Shown: positions 15,776 through 24,408 of the stretch, piece after piece | Layout: each line of letters starts with the position of its first letter | Position numbering within the stretch: position 1 is the first letter of the stretch | Origin: Bacillota bacterium | GTDB taxonomy: Bacteria > Bacillota > Clostridia > Christensenellales > CAG-138 | Assembly (NCBI GenBank): GCA_023409435.1 | Contig: JAEYHP010000087.1 | Coordinates: forward strand, 1-64,000 | Reading direction: 5' to 3' | Length of the DNA stretch: 64,000 nt | Notes under the pieces: model-generated | Told to the model about the DNA's origin: nothing | The model's input: the letters and a program-made list of their open reading frames with translations, nothing else | The model's database searches: none | Program-made: the position numbers and the translations under genes

Positions 15776-16714
15776 TTACCCCGCTATGTTTGCATAGGCG
15801 GCAAGTACCGCAAACAGCCCCACGGAAAGCAGCGTATACAGCGACAAGCAGGTGGAGGCGTAGGAGGACTGCGCCGGGTCCTTCACATAAATGGGCAGCA
15901 CAAAGGGCGCGGGCAGCAGGAACACCAGCAGCAGCGCGTATTTCAGGTATTCGTCCACCTCGATGAACAGATTCACAAGCGTCAGCGCAAGCAGGCACAG
16001 GGAACCCATAATCATCAGGCGGATCACGGCGGCGACGGCGGCGTCCTTTAAATTGGCGCGGGAAAGCGAAATCTCGTAGCCGATCGCAAAGAGTATCACA
16101 TACCCCGTGGGCGCGCCAAGGAAGCTCAGAATGCTGTTGAGCGTCCCGCCCAGAGGCGAAGCGGCGATCACTGCCCCAAGGCCGGTTATGCCGACGAGAA
16201 AGCCGCCGAATATGCCTAAAAATGCGGGGGAGGATACCATGGCCCGCAGCGTTTCTTTTTTTCCCATGCCGTTTTGCGCGTTGAGCAGCGAAATATATAC
16301 GCTGAACACAAACACCACCTGCCCGAGGTCCGCAATGGCCATGTTGGTCAGATGCTCCGCGCCAAAAAGCATGGTGTAGAGCGCATAGCCCATCATGCCC
16401 ACCTCAAAGCCGGAGGTCAGAAACGGAAGCAGCGGCTGGCGGATACGCAGAAGCTTGCCTGCAAACCTGCCCAGAACCAGACCCAGGCTGCAGCAGACGA
16501 GCATGACGAGGGCAAACACGAATATCGTTGCGTCGTACTTCGCGTTGTAAAACGCGGAGAACACCACGGCGGGCAGCGTAAAGTTGGCGACAAACCGCTT
16601 GAAGGAGGATGCCCCTTCCGGGGAGATCAGCTTCTTTTTGCGGGCAAACACGCCCAGGGCCAAAGCCAGCAGCACGGGAAGAACGGTATTGAGCACCGGG
16701 ATTACGGTATCCAT
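15776..16714 (-). CDS. AEC (auxin efflux carrier) family transporter
   Basis: This is an integral membrane carrier of 312 residues with about ten hydrophobic segments arranged as two five-helix repeats. The N-terminal half has FVANFTLPAVVFSAFYN and the second half has LGAPTGYVILFAIGYEISL, both typical of the family. Bacterial members move malonate, malate or other organic acids, but the substrate cannot be assigned. GGAGG precedes the ATG. It follows asnS on the same strand, with element E between them, so it is probably transcribed separately. Confidence 0.87.
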   Translation of the reverse strand: MDTVIPVLNTVLPVLLALALGVFARKKKLISPEGASSFKRFVANFTLPAVVFSAFYNAKYDATIFVFALVMLVCCSLGLVLGRFAGKLLRIRQPLLPFLTSGFEVGMMGYALYTMLFGAEHLTNMAIADLGQVVFVFSVYISLLNAQNGMGKKETLRAMVSSPAFLGIFGGFLVGITGLGAVIAASPLGGTLNSILSFLGAPTGYVILFAIGYEISLSRANLKDAAVAAVIRLMIMGSLCLLALTLVNLFIEVDEYLKYALLLVFLLPAPFVLPIYVKDPAQSSYASTCLSLYTLLSVGLFAVLAAYANIAG

Positions 16715-16742
16715 TTGCGCCTCCTGAAACGAATCATGAAAA

Positions 16743-16968
16743 TGCCGTGCAGCAGTGCTGCTGCACGACGCTGGGTCTCAACAAAGGGTTACGTTGAGGG
16801 CTCTGCCTGCGGGCTCATCTAAGAACCCATTCCAGAAAGTGCCTAAAATAGGGTGTTTCAGACGTAAGGGATTCCCAAGGGATGTGTCCCTTGGGTGGGG
16901 GTTCGGGGGCAAAGCCCCTGAAGAAGGGTTTGTCGATGGCTTATGCTGTGCAGCAGTGCCGCACGGCA
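16743..16968. mobile_element. Element E: 226-bp palindromic element with terminal inverted repeats (MITE-like)
   Basis: The ends are inverted copies of one another: TGCCGTGCAGCAG at 16743 and, on the opposite strand from 16968, TGCCGTGCGGCA, with CTGCTGCAC shared further in. Inside lie a 9-bp stem closing TGTG (16874-16895) and a GGGGC-AAA-GCCCC hairpin (16906-16918). These two inner hairpins recur in element H (61105-61152). No target-site duplication or transposase is seen, so mobility is only inferred. Confidence 0.45.
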
Positions 16969-16985
16969 GTTTTTTATTATTGTTT

Positions 16986-18365
16986 TTACATCTCCAGCGA
17001 TCCTGTCGTGCGCGGGAAGGGCAGCACGTCGCGGATGTTGGCCATGCCGGTCAAATACATCACCAGGCGCTCAAAGCCCAGGCCGTAGCCCGCGTGGTAC
17101 ACCCCGCCATAGCGCCGGAGTTCCAGGTACCAGCCGTAGGGTTCCATATCCATTTTCAGCTCTTCAATGCGCGATATGAGCACGTCCAGCCGTTCCTCGC
17201 GCTGGCTGCCGCCTATGATCTCGCCCACGCCGGGCACCAACAGGTCCATGGCGGCCACGGTCCTGCCGTCGTCGTTCTGGCGCATGTAGAATGCTTTGAT
17301 CTCCTTGGGGTAGTCCGTCACGAACACGGGGCGCTTATAGATCTGCTCGGTCAGGTAGCGCTCGTGCTCGGTCTGCAGGTCGCATCCCCAGCTCACGGGG
17401 TACTGGAACTCGGCGCCGCTTTCTTCTAAAAGCTTGACGGCTTCCGTATACGTCACATGCGCAAACTCGTTGTTGAGCACGTTATCGAGCCGCTCCAATA
17501 AGCCCTTGTCGATGAAATTGTTGAAGAACGCCATTTCCTCCGGGCACTTCTCCAGCACGTCTTTTAACACATACTTGACCATGGCCTCGGCGGTTTCCAT
17601 GTTGCCCGCAAGGTCGCAGAACGCCATTTCCGGCTCAATCATCCAGAACTCCGCCGCGTGGCGCGCGGTGTAGGAGTTTTCCGCCCGGAACGTCGGCCCG
17701 AACGTGTAGATATCGCCAAACGCCAGCGCGTACGCTTCGCCGTAGAGCTGGCCGCTTACGGTCAGGTTCACGCTCTGGCCAAAGAAGTCCTTGGAATAGT
17801 CGATCTGTTTCTGGTCGTCGCGGGGGAGATCATCTAAATCCAGCGTGGTCACGCGGAACATTTCGCCCGCGCCTTCGCAGTCGCTTCCGGTAAGTATGGG
17901 GGTGTGCACATATACGAACCCATGCTGCTGGAAGAACGCGTGCACCGCAGCGGCGGCGACGGAGCGCACACGGAACACCGCCTGAAACGTGTTGGTGCGC
18001 GGGCGCAGGTGCTGCATGGTGCGAAGGTATTCCAGACTGTGGCGCTTTTTCTGCAGCGGATATTCCGGCGGGCACTCGCCCAGTACGGTAAGCGCAGTCG
18101 CCTGTATTTCAAAGGGCTGGGGAGCGTCCGGCGTCAAAACAAGCGTGCCTTCCGCCTTGATGGCGCAGCCGGTGGAAAGCGCGTGGCCTAAGCTCCGCTC
18201 GTCCCGCGGGAACACCACCTGCACGGGCTTAAAGCTGGAACCGTCCACCAGTTCGATAAAGCCCGCGGTCTTTCCTTCGCGTACGGTGCGCGCCCAGCCG
18301 TAAACGGTGATCGGCCCGGCGTACTTTGCGGGGTCGCTTTGTAGAAGTTTCAATTTGTGTTTCAT
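16986..18365 (-). CDS. asnS: Asparaginyl-tRNA synthetase
   Basis: This enzyme charges tRNA-Asn with asparagine. I start at 18365, where ATGGAGGAATATTCC precedes the ATG; a frame reaching 18614 runs through non-coding repeat DNA. The 459 residues contain an N-terminal OB-fold anticodon-binding domain (ITVYGWARTVREGKTAGFIEL). A class II catalytic core follows, with motif 2 FRAENSYTARHAAEFWMIE and motif 3 GLGFERLVMYLTG. No T-box is present. A TATACT box lies near 18455 on the minus strand. Confidence 0.95.
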   Translation of the reverse strand: MKHKLKLLQSDPAKYAGPITVYGWARTVREGKTAGFIELVDGSSFKPVQVVFPRDERSLGHALSTGCAIKAEGTLVLTPDAPQPFEIQATALTVLGECPPEYPLQKKRHSLEYLRTMQHLRPRTNTFQAVFRVRSVAAAAVHAFFQQHGFVYVHTPILTGSDCEGAGEMFRVTTLDLDDLPRDDQKQIDYSKDFFGQSVNLTVSGQLYGEAYALAFGDIYTFGPTFRAENSYTARHAAEFWMIEPEMAFCDLAGNMETAEAMVKYVLKDVLEKCPEEMAFFNNFIDKGLLERLDNVLNNEFAHVTYTEAVKLLEESGAEFQYPVSWGCDLQTEHERYLTEQIYKRPVFVTDYPKEIKAFYMRQNDDGRTVAAMDLLVPGVGEIIGGSQREERLDVLISRIEELKMDMEPYGWYLELRRYGGVYHAGYGLGFERLVMYLTGMANIRDVLPFPRTTGSLEM

Positions 18366-18722
18366 GGAATATTCCTCCATAGAACTGCTTTCATATTTTC
18401 GGAGCAAACGGCAATCTGGATACGCGCCGCTTGCGTTCCTTAACTTCCTTAGAGTATACCACAGCATGGCCCAGGCAGACAGGGGGCAAGCGGCAAAAAG
18501 GGGAAAGAACAACCCATTTCTTTGGGGGTGTGGGGGATCGCAATCCCTCCACATTCCATCCGATTTGACGACATGTGCGTCAAATCGGCGGAAAAATGTC
18601 GCCATGAGCGGCATTTTAACCTACAGAAAACCCGCTGATAAAGTCCGCAGGACTTTATCAGCGGCCTTTTTGGGGTCTGTCCGCGCCAATGCCCGCATAG
18701 CATGTATATGGAGGTGACGCGG
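18366..18722. other. Intergenic region between asnS and the hypothetical gene, holding element B
   Basis: These 357 bases hold the leftward asnS leader and -10 box (18366-18460) and the hairpin element B (18529-18671). The GGAGGTGA ribosome binding site of the rightward hypothetical gene follows. No other gene is credible here. Confidence 0.6.
18529..18671 (+). repeat. Multi-hairpin intergenic element B (ACATGTG-loop family)
   Basis: Four stems follow each other: TGTGG-GGGAT with its complement around CGCA (18529-18553); a perfect 11-bp stem (18560-18570 with 18578-18588) closing ACATGTG; a 10-bp stem with one G-U pair (18593-18602 with 18608-18617); and a perfect 15-bp stem (18632-18646 with 18650-18664) followed by CCTTTTT. 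The order and the short linkers TTCCA and CGGAAA match element C. The last stem is also a plausible terminator. Confidence 0.75.
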
Positions 18723-19754
18723 ATGAAACCATATATGCCCATGCTGCTTTTGCGCACACGCTACGCGCATGCGGCGGTGGAGCTCAACAGCAGGATGATT
18801 GGGGAGGCTTCGCCGGAAGGGCATCTTGTGCTGCCTCTTGATAACGACAGGGATTACTATATTGGCGTGTATCCGCTGCGGGACGACGCATACAGCCTGT
18901 ATCCCATGGTGCGCAAAATCCACTTCCAGGACGGCGCGCCGCAGCCCTTGCAGAGCGCGGATGTGGAGCTTTACGCTTGGCCGGACAGCGTCTATGAGGC
19001 CGTGCTGTCCCCGGGGATACTGCCCGTGCAGCCGGTCACGGTGTTTCCCTACACGGTGGACCAGATTTCGCTGCAGGATGGCTGCGTGGCGACGCTCTAC
19101 TATGACAACGGGCTCAAATTCGCCGTGGAGAACGGCGTGCGCATACTCTACGGCACAACGCTACTGGAAGGGCGGACGGGGAGCGTGCGGCTGGTCGGAA
19201 ACCGCCTGCTGTGCGTGGTGGCGGGGGAAGCGAACCTGCCGGGGGGCGACCTGCCGGGGGGATATGGCGGCATGCTGCTGATACTGGACCAGTCGTATCA
19301 GGAAAAGCTGCGCATCGCGGGGGATGCGGTGGGCATGCAGAAGGAGCACGCCGTCAGCTTTACGCGCCTATCTACGCTGCTCATGCATGAGCGTAAGGAA
19401 ATCTACCGCTATTCCGGCGAGGAATATGCAAAAGAGGATCCCGCCATAGGCTTTTTTACGCATACGCCGCCCGCGCCCATGCCGGGCAGGCAGCTTGTGC
19501 GCGCGTTCTGCGAGGCCGTGCTGCTGGGGCTTTGGGACGAAGCGCTTTCCTACCTGGCCCCGGCGCTGCAAGAGGGGCTCACGCCGGATACCATGCGGCA
19601 GTTCTTTGGGGAGTTTACGGGCGTGCGGCTGCCGTTTTCCCGGCAGGACAAAGCGATCGGCATCACCTATCCGCCCAGGGACGGCGTGGTTCCCGTGCGG
19701 GTGTTTTCCTTCGCGTTTGACGGGGACAAAATAGACAACATTACCGAAGATTAG
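18723..19754 (+). CDS. Conserved-looking hypothetical protein
   Basis: I do not recognise a family. I start at 18723, where GGAGGTGACGCGG precedes the ATG. The 343-residue product is soluble, without signal peptide or membrane segment. The first 230 residues look beta-rich (DRDYYIGVYPLRDDAYSLYPMVRKI, VTVFPYTVDQISLQDG, ATLYYDNGLKFAVENG), suggesting a propeller or sandwich. The last 100 residues are more helical (RQLVRAFCEAVLLGLWDEALSYL). Base composition matches neighbours, so it is probably native. It stands alone between asnS (divergent) and the zinc peptidase. Confidence 0.72.
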   Translation: MKPYMPMLLLRTRYAHAAVELNSRMIGEASPEGHLVLPLDNDRDYYIGVYPLRDDAYSLYPMVRKIHFQDGAPQPLQSADVELYAWPDSVYEAVLSPGILPVQPVTVFPYTVDQISLQDGCVATLYYDNGLKFAVENGVRILYGTTLLEGRTGSVRLVGNRLLCVVAGEANLPGGDLPGGYGGMLLILDQSYQEKLRIAGDAVGMQKEHAVSFTRLSTLLMHERKEIYRYSGEEYAKEDPAIGFFTHTPPAPMPGRQLVRAFCEAVLLGLWDEALSYLAPALQEGLTPDTMRQFFGEFTGVRLPFSRQDKAIGITYPPRDGVVPVRVFSFAFDGDKIDNITED

Positions 19755-19855
19755 AACAGCTTATTAATCTAATATCACAAACGGTTCACAGGCGTGACGA
19801 TATGTTGCGCCTGATTCGTGTTATACTAAAGAAAAAGCTTCAAGGGGGGTTTTAG

Positions 19856-20557
19856 ATGTATTTCCCTTTCTTCGGATTCGGATATGACAGCACGCTGTTG
19901 CTGATGATAGGCGTCCTGATACTCAGCATGATCGCACAGGGGGCCGTACGGCGTACATTCCAGAAATACAATAAGGTTCCGGCCAGCGCAAACAAATCCG
20001 CCTCGGACATCGCAAGGGAGCTGCTGCACCAGCAGGGCAGCATGGCACAGCTGACGTCCGTGGGCGGGGAACTTACGGACCATTTCAACCCCAAGACCAA
20101 TATTGTGGGCCTGAGCGAGGCCGTATACAACGAGCGTTCCGTGGCCGCCATTGCCGTTGCTGCGCATGAGATCGGCCATGTCATACAGTATGAGCAGGAC
20201 TATGTGCCCATCCGCATTCGCAACGCCATTTTGCCTGTCGCAAGCTTCAGCACGCAGGCGGCGCCTCTGATCGTAATCGCAGGGCTTTTGTTCAGCAGCT
20301 TCAACCTCGCGATATTCGGCGCGATCCTGTATGGCGCCATGCTGCTGTTCCAGTTTGTAACGCTGCCGGTGGAGCTCAATGCCAGCCACCGCGCGATCGA
20401 AATGCTGCAAACGTGCGGGTATTTATCCGATGAGGAAGTGCCGCAGGCCAGGCGGGTGCTGCGCGCGGCCGCCTTTACGTATGTGCTGGCGGCGCTTGCG
20501 ACGCTTGTGACATTCCTTCGGCTTATGATGTTCGCCAACCGTACCCGCAGGAGGTAA
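19856..20557 (+). CDS. Membrane zinc metallopeptidase, YugP family
   Basis: This is a 233-residue integral membrane protease of the neutral zinc metallopeptidase family found in B. subtilis as YugP. The zinc motif HEIGH (104-108) lies in AVAAHEIGHVIQYEQ. The likely third ligand region is LPVELNASHRAIEML. One hydrophobic segment (about 10-27) precedes the catalytic part, and others are near 125-165 and 205-225. AGGGGGG precedes the start, and a TATACT -10 box lies at about 19822. A terminator follows. Its substrates are unknown. Confidence 0.9.
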   Translation: MYFPFFGFGYDSTLLLMIGVLILSMIAQGAVRRTFQKYNKVPASANKSASDIARELLHQQGSMAQLTSVGGELTDHFNPKTNIVGLSEAVYNERSVAAIAVAAHEIGHVIQYEQDYVPIRIRNAILPVASFSTQAAPLIVIAGLLFSSFNLAIFGAILYGAMLLFQFVTLPVELNASHRAIEMLQTCGYLSDEEVPQARRVLRAAAFTYVLAALATLVTFLRLMMFANRTRRR

Positions 20558-20570
20558 ACCGTGAAATTTT

Positions 20571-20624
20571 AAAAATATGCCGTTTCGTGCCGAAGATATC
20601 GGCCTGTGACGGCATATTTTTTTT
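20571..20624 (+). terminator. Terminator after the YugP-like gene
   Basis: AAATATGCCGT pairs with ACGGCATATTT around an inner GCCGAAGATATCGGC hairpin and is followed by a run of eight Ts. The run merges with the -35 box of the next promoter. Confidence 0.85.
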
Positions 20625-20651
20625 GTAAACAGAAGGCGCATCGGCTATAAT
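20623..20651 (+). promoter_or_regulatory. Promoter for the tandem DegV genes
   Basis: TTGTAA (20623-20628), a 17-bp spacer and TATAAT (20646-20651). The leader before the first DegV gene is about 90 nt. Confidence 0.75.
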
Positions 20652-20744
20652 GGTGTTACTTAGGCAGCGAATGGTTATGGGAAGTTGCCGCCGGATATTT
20701 GCTGCCGGAGTAATAGAATCAGCCTATAAAAAGAGGTCGCCAGT

Positions 20745-21617
20745 ATGAACCAGGAAAGCGCTTATGTACTCTTTACGGATACCAGTGCGGATATGCCCTG
20801 GGGCAGCGCAAAGCAGCAGCAGATCGAACTTGCGCATCTGCACTACAAAATGGATGACACCGCCTATACCTATGATCTTGGCCGCGAAACCGATCTTTCC
20901 GCTTTCTATTTCGCCATGCGCAACGGCGCCGAGGTAAGCACCATACCGGTATTGCCCGAAGCGTTTATTTCGCTGTGGGAGCCGCACCTCGCTGCCGGGC
21001 GGGACATCCTTATGCTGACGCTTTCCAAGCACCTGAGCCGCACGTTTGTCGCGGCCCAGCATGCTCGTGAGGACCTCATTGCACGTTACCCTATGCGCCG
21101 TATCGTGGTGGTGGATACGCTTTGCTGTGCTGCGGCGCAGGGCATGCTGGTGTTCGAGGCCGCCTTCATGCGGCGCGAGGGCAGAAGCCTTGATGAAGTC
21201 GCCAAGTGGGTGGTGGAAAACCGCCGCTATGTCAACGCCCTGCTGCTGCCGCAGGATACCAGGTGGCTGCGCGCGGCCGGGCTGTACGAGGGCGGGGCGA
21301 TCGGCGAGCTGATGGGCCGCCGCGTGATACTGCGGGTGGACGCGAACGGCCTGCTGTCCCCGGAAAGAAAAGCCCGCAGCGAAGAGGATGCGCTTAACGC
21401 GCTGGTGGAGGCAACGGAGCGGCTCGGGTACGCGCTCAACAAACAGGTGGTGGGCGTCACGCATGCGGACGCGCCGGAGCTTGCAAAGGAATTGAGTGAA
21501 CTTCTCCTGGCTGCCGGGTGCGCGGACGCAACTATACTGCCCATGGGCCCCATCTGCGGCTGCTACGCGGGCCCCGGCGCAGTGGGCGTCGCGTTTTTCG
21601 GCAGTAGCAGGCAATAA
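20745..21617 (+). CDS. DegV family protein, diverged copy
   Basis: DegV (FakB-type) proteins bind fatty acids and present them to the FakA kinase. This 290-residue copy keeps the fold landmarks: TDTSAD near the start, YTYDLGRETD, VVVDTLCCAAAQG, and a GPICGCYAGPGAVGVAF end. However, SGT, which normally contacts the lipid carboxylate, reads SRT here (LSKHLSRTF). The usual GGRLSG segment is replaced by AGLYEGGAIGELMG. Lipid binding may therefore be altered or lost. AAAGAGG precedes the ATG. It shares a promoter with the second copy 40 nt downstream. No fakA is nearby. Confidence 0.88.
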   Translation: MNQESAYVLFTDTSADMPWGSAKQQQIELAHLHYKMDDTAYTYDLGRETDLSAFYFAMRNGAEVSTIPVLPEAFISLWEPHLAAGRDILMLTLSKHLSRTFVAAQHAREDLIARYPMRRIVVVDTLCCAAAQGMLVFEAAFMRREGRSLDEVAKWVVENRRYVNALLLPQDTRWLRAAGLYEGGAIGELMGRRVILRVDANGLLSPERKARSEEDALNALVEATERLGYALNKQVVGVTHADAPELAKELSELLLAAGCADATILPMGPICGCYAGPGAVGVAFFGSSRQ

Positions 21618-21657
21618 CGTCGACACTACATCCAAAAACGAAAAAGGAGTCCTGCCG

Positions 21658-22545
21658 ATGGAAAAGAACTTTGTCATCACTACGGAATCCAATTCCGAAC
21701 TCCCGTTTTCCTGGGAGGACCGGACGGGCGTACGCGTGCTGCGCATGCCTTACATCATCAACGGAGTGGAACTCACCTATGATCTCGGCCGGGAAACCGA
21801 CATTCCCGCGTTCTATGAGAAAATGCGAAACGGCGCAAACGTCGTCACCGCTCTGCGCAACCAAAACGAAATTATTGAATATTTTGAACCTTTTTTAAAG
21901 CAGGGCAAGGACATTTTGCACATCGCGTTTTCTTCGGCGCTTTCCGGTACGTTTCACAACGAGGTGGCGGCAGCGGCGGAGTTAAAAGAAAAATATCCCG
22001 AACGCCGCATCGAGCTTGTGGACACGCTTGCCATATCCGCTCCGCTTGCATTGCTGGTGGAGGAAGCCACCCGTATGCAGGAGGAAGGCCATACGCTGGA
22101 TGAAATCCGGGATTGGGTGGAGAATAACAAGCAGCGCGCCTGCGTGCTGTTCACGGTGGATAACCTTGAATATCTCAAGCGCGGGGGGCGCTTAAGCGGC
22201 GCGGCCGCGTTCTTTGGCACGGTGCTTGAAATCAAGCCCGTCCTGTACGAAAGCCCGGAAGGGCAGCTGGTGCCTTTGGAAAAAATCAAGGGCCGCAAGC
22301 GCGCGCTCCGCTTTTTGGTGGATCGTATTGCCGCCACAATCGATATGCCGGGGGAGCATGAAATCATCATCTGCCATGCGGATTGCATGGACGAAGCGCT
22401 TCTGCTGGAGGAAATGATCAAAGAGGCAGTTCAACCCAAGGGCGTGCGGATACACCCAGTCGGCCCCGTTATCGGCTGCCACGCCGGGCCGGGTACGCTT
22501 GCGGTCGCCTACTTCGGCAAAAGCCGCGCGCTCATCAAGGAGTAG
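21658..22545 (+). CDS. DegV family fatty-acid-binding protein
   Basis: This is the second DegV copy, 295 residues, starting at 21658 behind AAAAAGGAG. Unlike its neighbour it has the complete signature. It shows TTESNSELP, the SSALSGTF lipid-contact loop, VDTLAISAPL, and LEYLKRGGRLSGAAAFFGTVLEIKPVL. The last is the segment that covers the bound acyl chain. The ending GPVIGCHAGPGTLAVAYFG is canonical. The expected role is to carry exogenous or recycled fatty acids to a FakA kinase encoded elsewhere. The tandem arrangement suggests duplication followed by divergence of the first copy. Confidence 0.92.
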   Translation: MEKNFVITTESNSELPFSWEDRTGVRVLRMPYIINGVELTYDLGRETDIPAFYEKMRNGANVVTALRNQNEIIEYFEPFLKQGKDILHIAFSSALSGTFHNEVAAAAELKEKYPERRIELVDTLAISAPLALLVEEATRMQEEGHTLDEIRDWVENNKQRACVLFTVDNLEYLKRGGRLSGAAAFFGTVLEIKPVLYESPEGQLVPLEKIKGRKRALRFLVDRIAATIDMPGEHEIIICHADCMDEALLLEEMIKEAVQPKGVRIHPVGPVIGCHAGPGTLAVAYFGKSRALIKE

Positions 22546-22570
22546 CCGGATTGTCATGTGATAAGTGTAG

Positions 22571-22630
22571 GGCGGCATGTTTCATGCCGCCGCAACAAAT
22601 TTCTGTTCGGCGGGATGTGAGCATCCCGCC
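22571..22630. repeat. Two-hairpin repeat I upstream of the beta-CASP gene
   Basis: Two perfect 9-bp stems, GGCGGCATG/CATGCCGCC (22571-22591) and GGCGGGATG/CATCCCGCC (22609-22630), are flanked by GTAG and TTAC as an overall inverted repeat. They look like a REP-type intergenic element. Confidence 0.7.
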
Positions 22631-22680
22631 TTACTCCGGGGTATCCTATCTTGTAAACAAAAGCGAAAAGGACTTGTTGT

Positions 22681-24297
22681 ATGAAACTTGCATTTTTCGG
22701 CGCGGCGCGCACGGTAACCGGCTCCTGCCATCTGCTTTCCTGGCAAGGCGGCAAGCTTTTAGTGGATTGCGGCATGCGCCAGGGCGAGGACGCAAAGGGG
22801 ATTTACGGCGAGGATACCTTCCCGTTTGATCCCAAGGAGATCAGCGCAGTGGTGCTTACCCACGCGCATATCGACCACAGCGGGCTGTTGCCGCTGCTGG
22901 TAAAGCGCGGGTTTTCCGGCCCCATACTCTGCACGGAAGCCACGGCGCAGCTTTGCACCATCATGCTGCCGGACAGCGCGCATATCCAGATGCAGGAAGC
23001 AGAATGGCAGACAAGGAAAAACATGCGCGCGGGCAAGCCCGCCGTGGAGCCGCTCTACGATATCGATGACGCGCAGAATGCGCTGAAACTTTATCGCGGC
23101 ATTTCCTACGACGAGGCGGTGCAGCTCTTCCCGGACGTCAAGGTCCGCTTAAAAAACATCGGCCATCTGCTCGGCTCCGCAGCCGTGGAAATCTGGGTGA
23201 CGGAAGGCGATAAAACCGGCAAGGTTGTGTTTTCCGGCGATGTCGGGCGTGGGGACAGGCCCATATTGGAGGATCCGGAGAATATCGACGGCGCGGATTT
23301 TGTGGTCATGGAAGGTACATATGGCGACCGCGAGCACGAAGTCAGCACCGAAGAGGATAAGGAAGCGGAGCTGGTGGAAACGCTCCGCTGCGCGCTCGCA
23401 CGCGGCGGGAACATCGTCATCCCGTCGTTCGCCGTGGGCAGGACGCAGGAGCTTTTGTACTACCTTAAGCGCATCATGCTAAAAGGCAGGCTGCCCGCGC
23501 TTGAGCATGTGCCGGTTTATATCGACAGCCCCCTGGGCATTGAAGCCACGAAGATATACGAGCGCTGCGCCGCAGGCTATTACGACGAAGAAGCGCGGGA
23601 GATGGCAAAGAGCGGCTCGCCCTTTGATTTTCCCACCCTGCGCGTGGCGCAGACGGCGGAGGAATCGAAGTTCATCAACGACGATAAAGCCAGCAAAATC
23701 ATCATCTCTTCCTCGGGCATGGCAGACGCCGGGCGTATCCGCCACCACCTCAAGCACAACCTGTACCGTGCGGACAGCACCGTGCTGTTTGTAGGCTACC
23801 AGGCGGTGGGCACATTGGGGCGCACGCTCGTGGACGGCGCAAAAAAGGTGAAGCTGTTCGGCGAAGAGGTGAGAGTCAACGCCAACATCGTACAGATCGA
23901 AGGGTTCTCCGGCCATGCGGGGAAGTCCGAACTCGTGGCCTGGCTGAATGGTTTTTCCCGGAAGCCGCAGCAGGTGTTCCTGATACACGGTGAAGAAGAA
24001 ACGCTGCTCGCTTTCCAGGGTGTGCTTCAGGTGCAGGGGTATGCCACGGTGGTTCCGCACTTGGGAGAATGGTATGAGCTCGAACGCGCGGGCGAAGTCG
24101 CCGCCGTGACCGTACAGCCCGAGGCTGTGGATATCAAGGGCCGGGCATACGGCTACAAGCTGCAGGAGCAGCTGCGTGCGCTGCAGACGCTTGTGGACAG
24201 GAGCCTCGTCCGCCGCTCGCCGGATATGCCGCTGAAGCTGACGATATTGGAAGCCGACCTGAAAACGCTGACCGAGAAGTGGGAAGGGTTGATTTAA
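22681..24297 (+). CDS. Metallo-beta-lactamase fold, beta-CASP ribonuclease-type protein
   Basis: This is a 538-residue hydrolase of the YSH1/CPSF73-like group, predicted to cut RNA. The zinc motif is HAHIDHSG (61-68); further metal ligands are in GHLLGSAAVEIW and SGDVGRGDRP. The beta-CASP insert has the motif-A region EGTYGDREHE, SSGMADAGRIRHHL, and the late His in FSGHAGKSELV. A C-terminal extension of about 70 residues follows the catalytic core. Bacterial members are often annotated as RNA exonucleases. The substrate is unknown. Its nearest neighbours do not suggest a pathway. Confidence 0.9.
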   Translation: MKLAFFGAARTVTGSCHLLSWQGGKLLVDCGMRQGEDAKGIYGEDTFPFDPKEISAVVLTHAHIDHSGLLPLLVKRGFSGPILCTEATAQLCTIMLPDSAHIQMQEAEWQTRKNMRAGKPAVEPLYDIDDAQNALKLYRGISYDEAVQLFPDVKVRLKNIGHLLGSAAVEIWVTEGDKTGKVVFSGDVGRGDRPILEDPENIDGADFVVMEGTYGDREHEVSTEEDKEAELVETLRCALARGGNIVIPSFAVGRTQELLYYLKRIMLKGRLPALEHVPVYIDSPLGIEATKIYERCAAGYYDEEAREMAKSGSPFDFPTLRVAQTAEESKFINDDKASKIIISSSGMADAGRIRHHLKHNLYRADSTVLFVGYQAVGTLGRTLVDGAKKVKLFGEEVRVNANIVQIEGFSGHAGKSELVAWLNGFSRKPQQVFLIHGEEETLLAFQGVLQVQGYATVVPHLGEWYELERAGEVAAVTVQPEAVDIKGRAYGYKLQEQLRALQTLVDRSLVRRSPDMPLKLTILEADLKTLTEKWEGLI

Positions 24298-24308
24298 AGA
24301 TATGGGTC

Positions 24309-24387
24309 CTTAGGGTCGTTACGACCCTAAGCGGGGTTTGGGGCGGAGCCCCAACGTAATCTACTTCAAAGCGGCATCTGCCGCTTT
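24309..24387. repeat. Three-hairpin intergenic element F
   Basis: Three perfect stems lie in a row: a 10-bp stem CTTAGGGTCG around TTA (24309-24331), TTGGGGC/GCCCCAA around GGA (24338-24354), and AAAGCGGC/GCCGCTTT around ATCT (24368-24387). The last lies just before the mogA ribosome binding site. The middle module resembles those in elements C, E, G and H. Confidence 0.7.
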
Positions 24388-24408
24388 CTTTCCAGGAGGA
24401 ATTTATTT

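Noticed and set aside
18366..18480. T-box leader for asnS
   Set aside because: No TGGNACCGCG-type sequence or specifier stem is present in the short leader.
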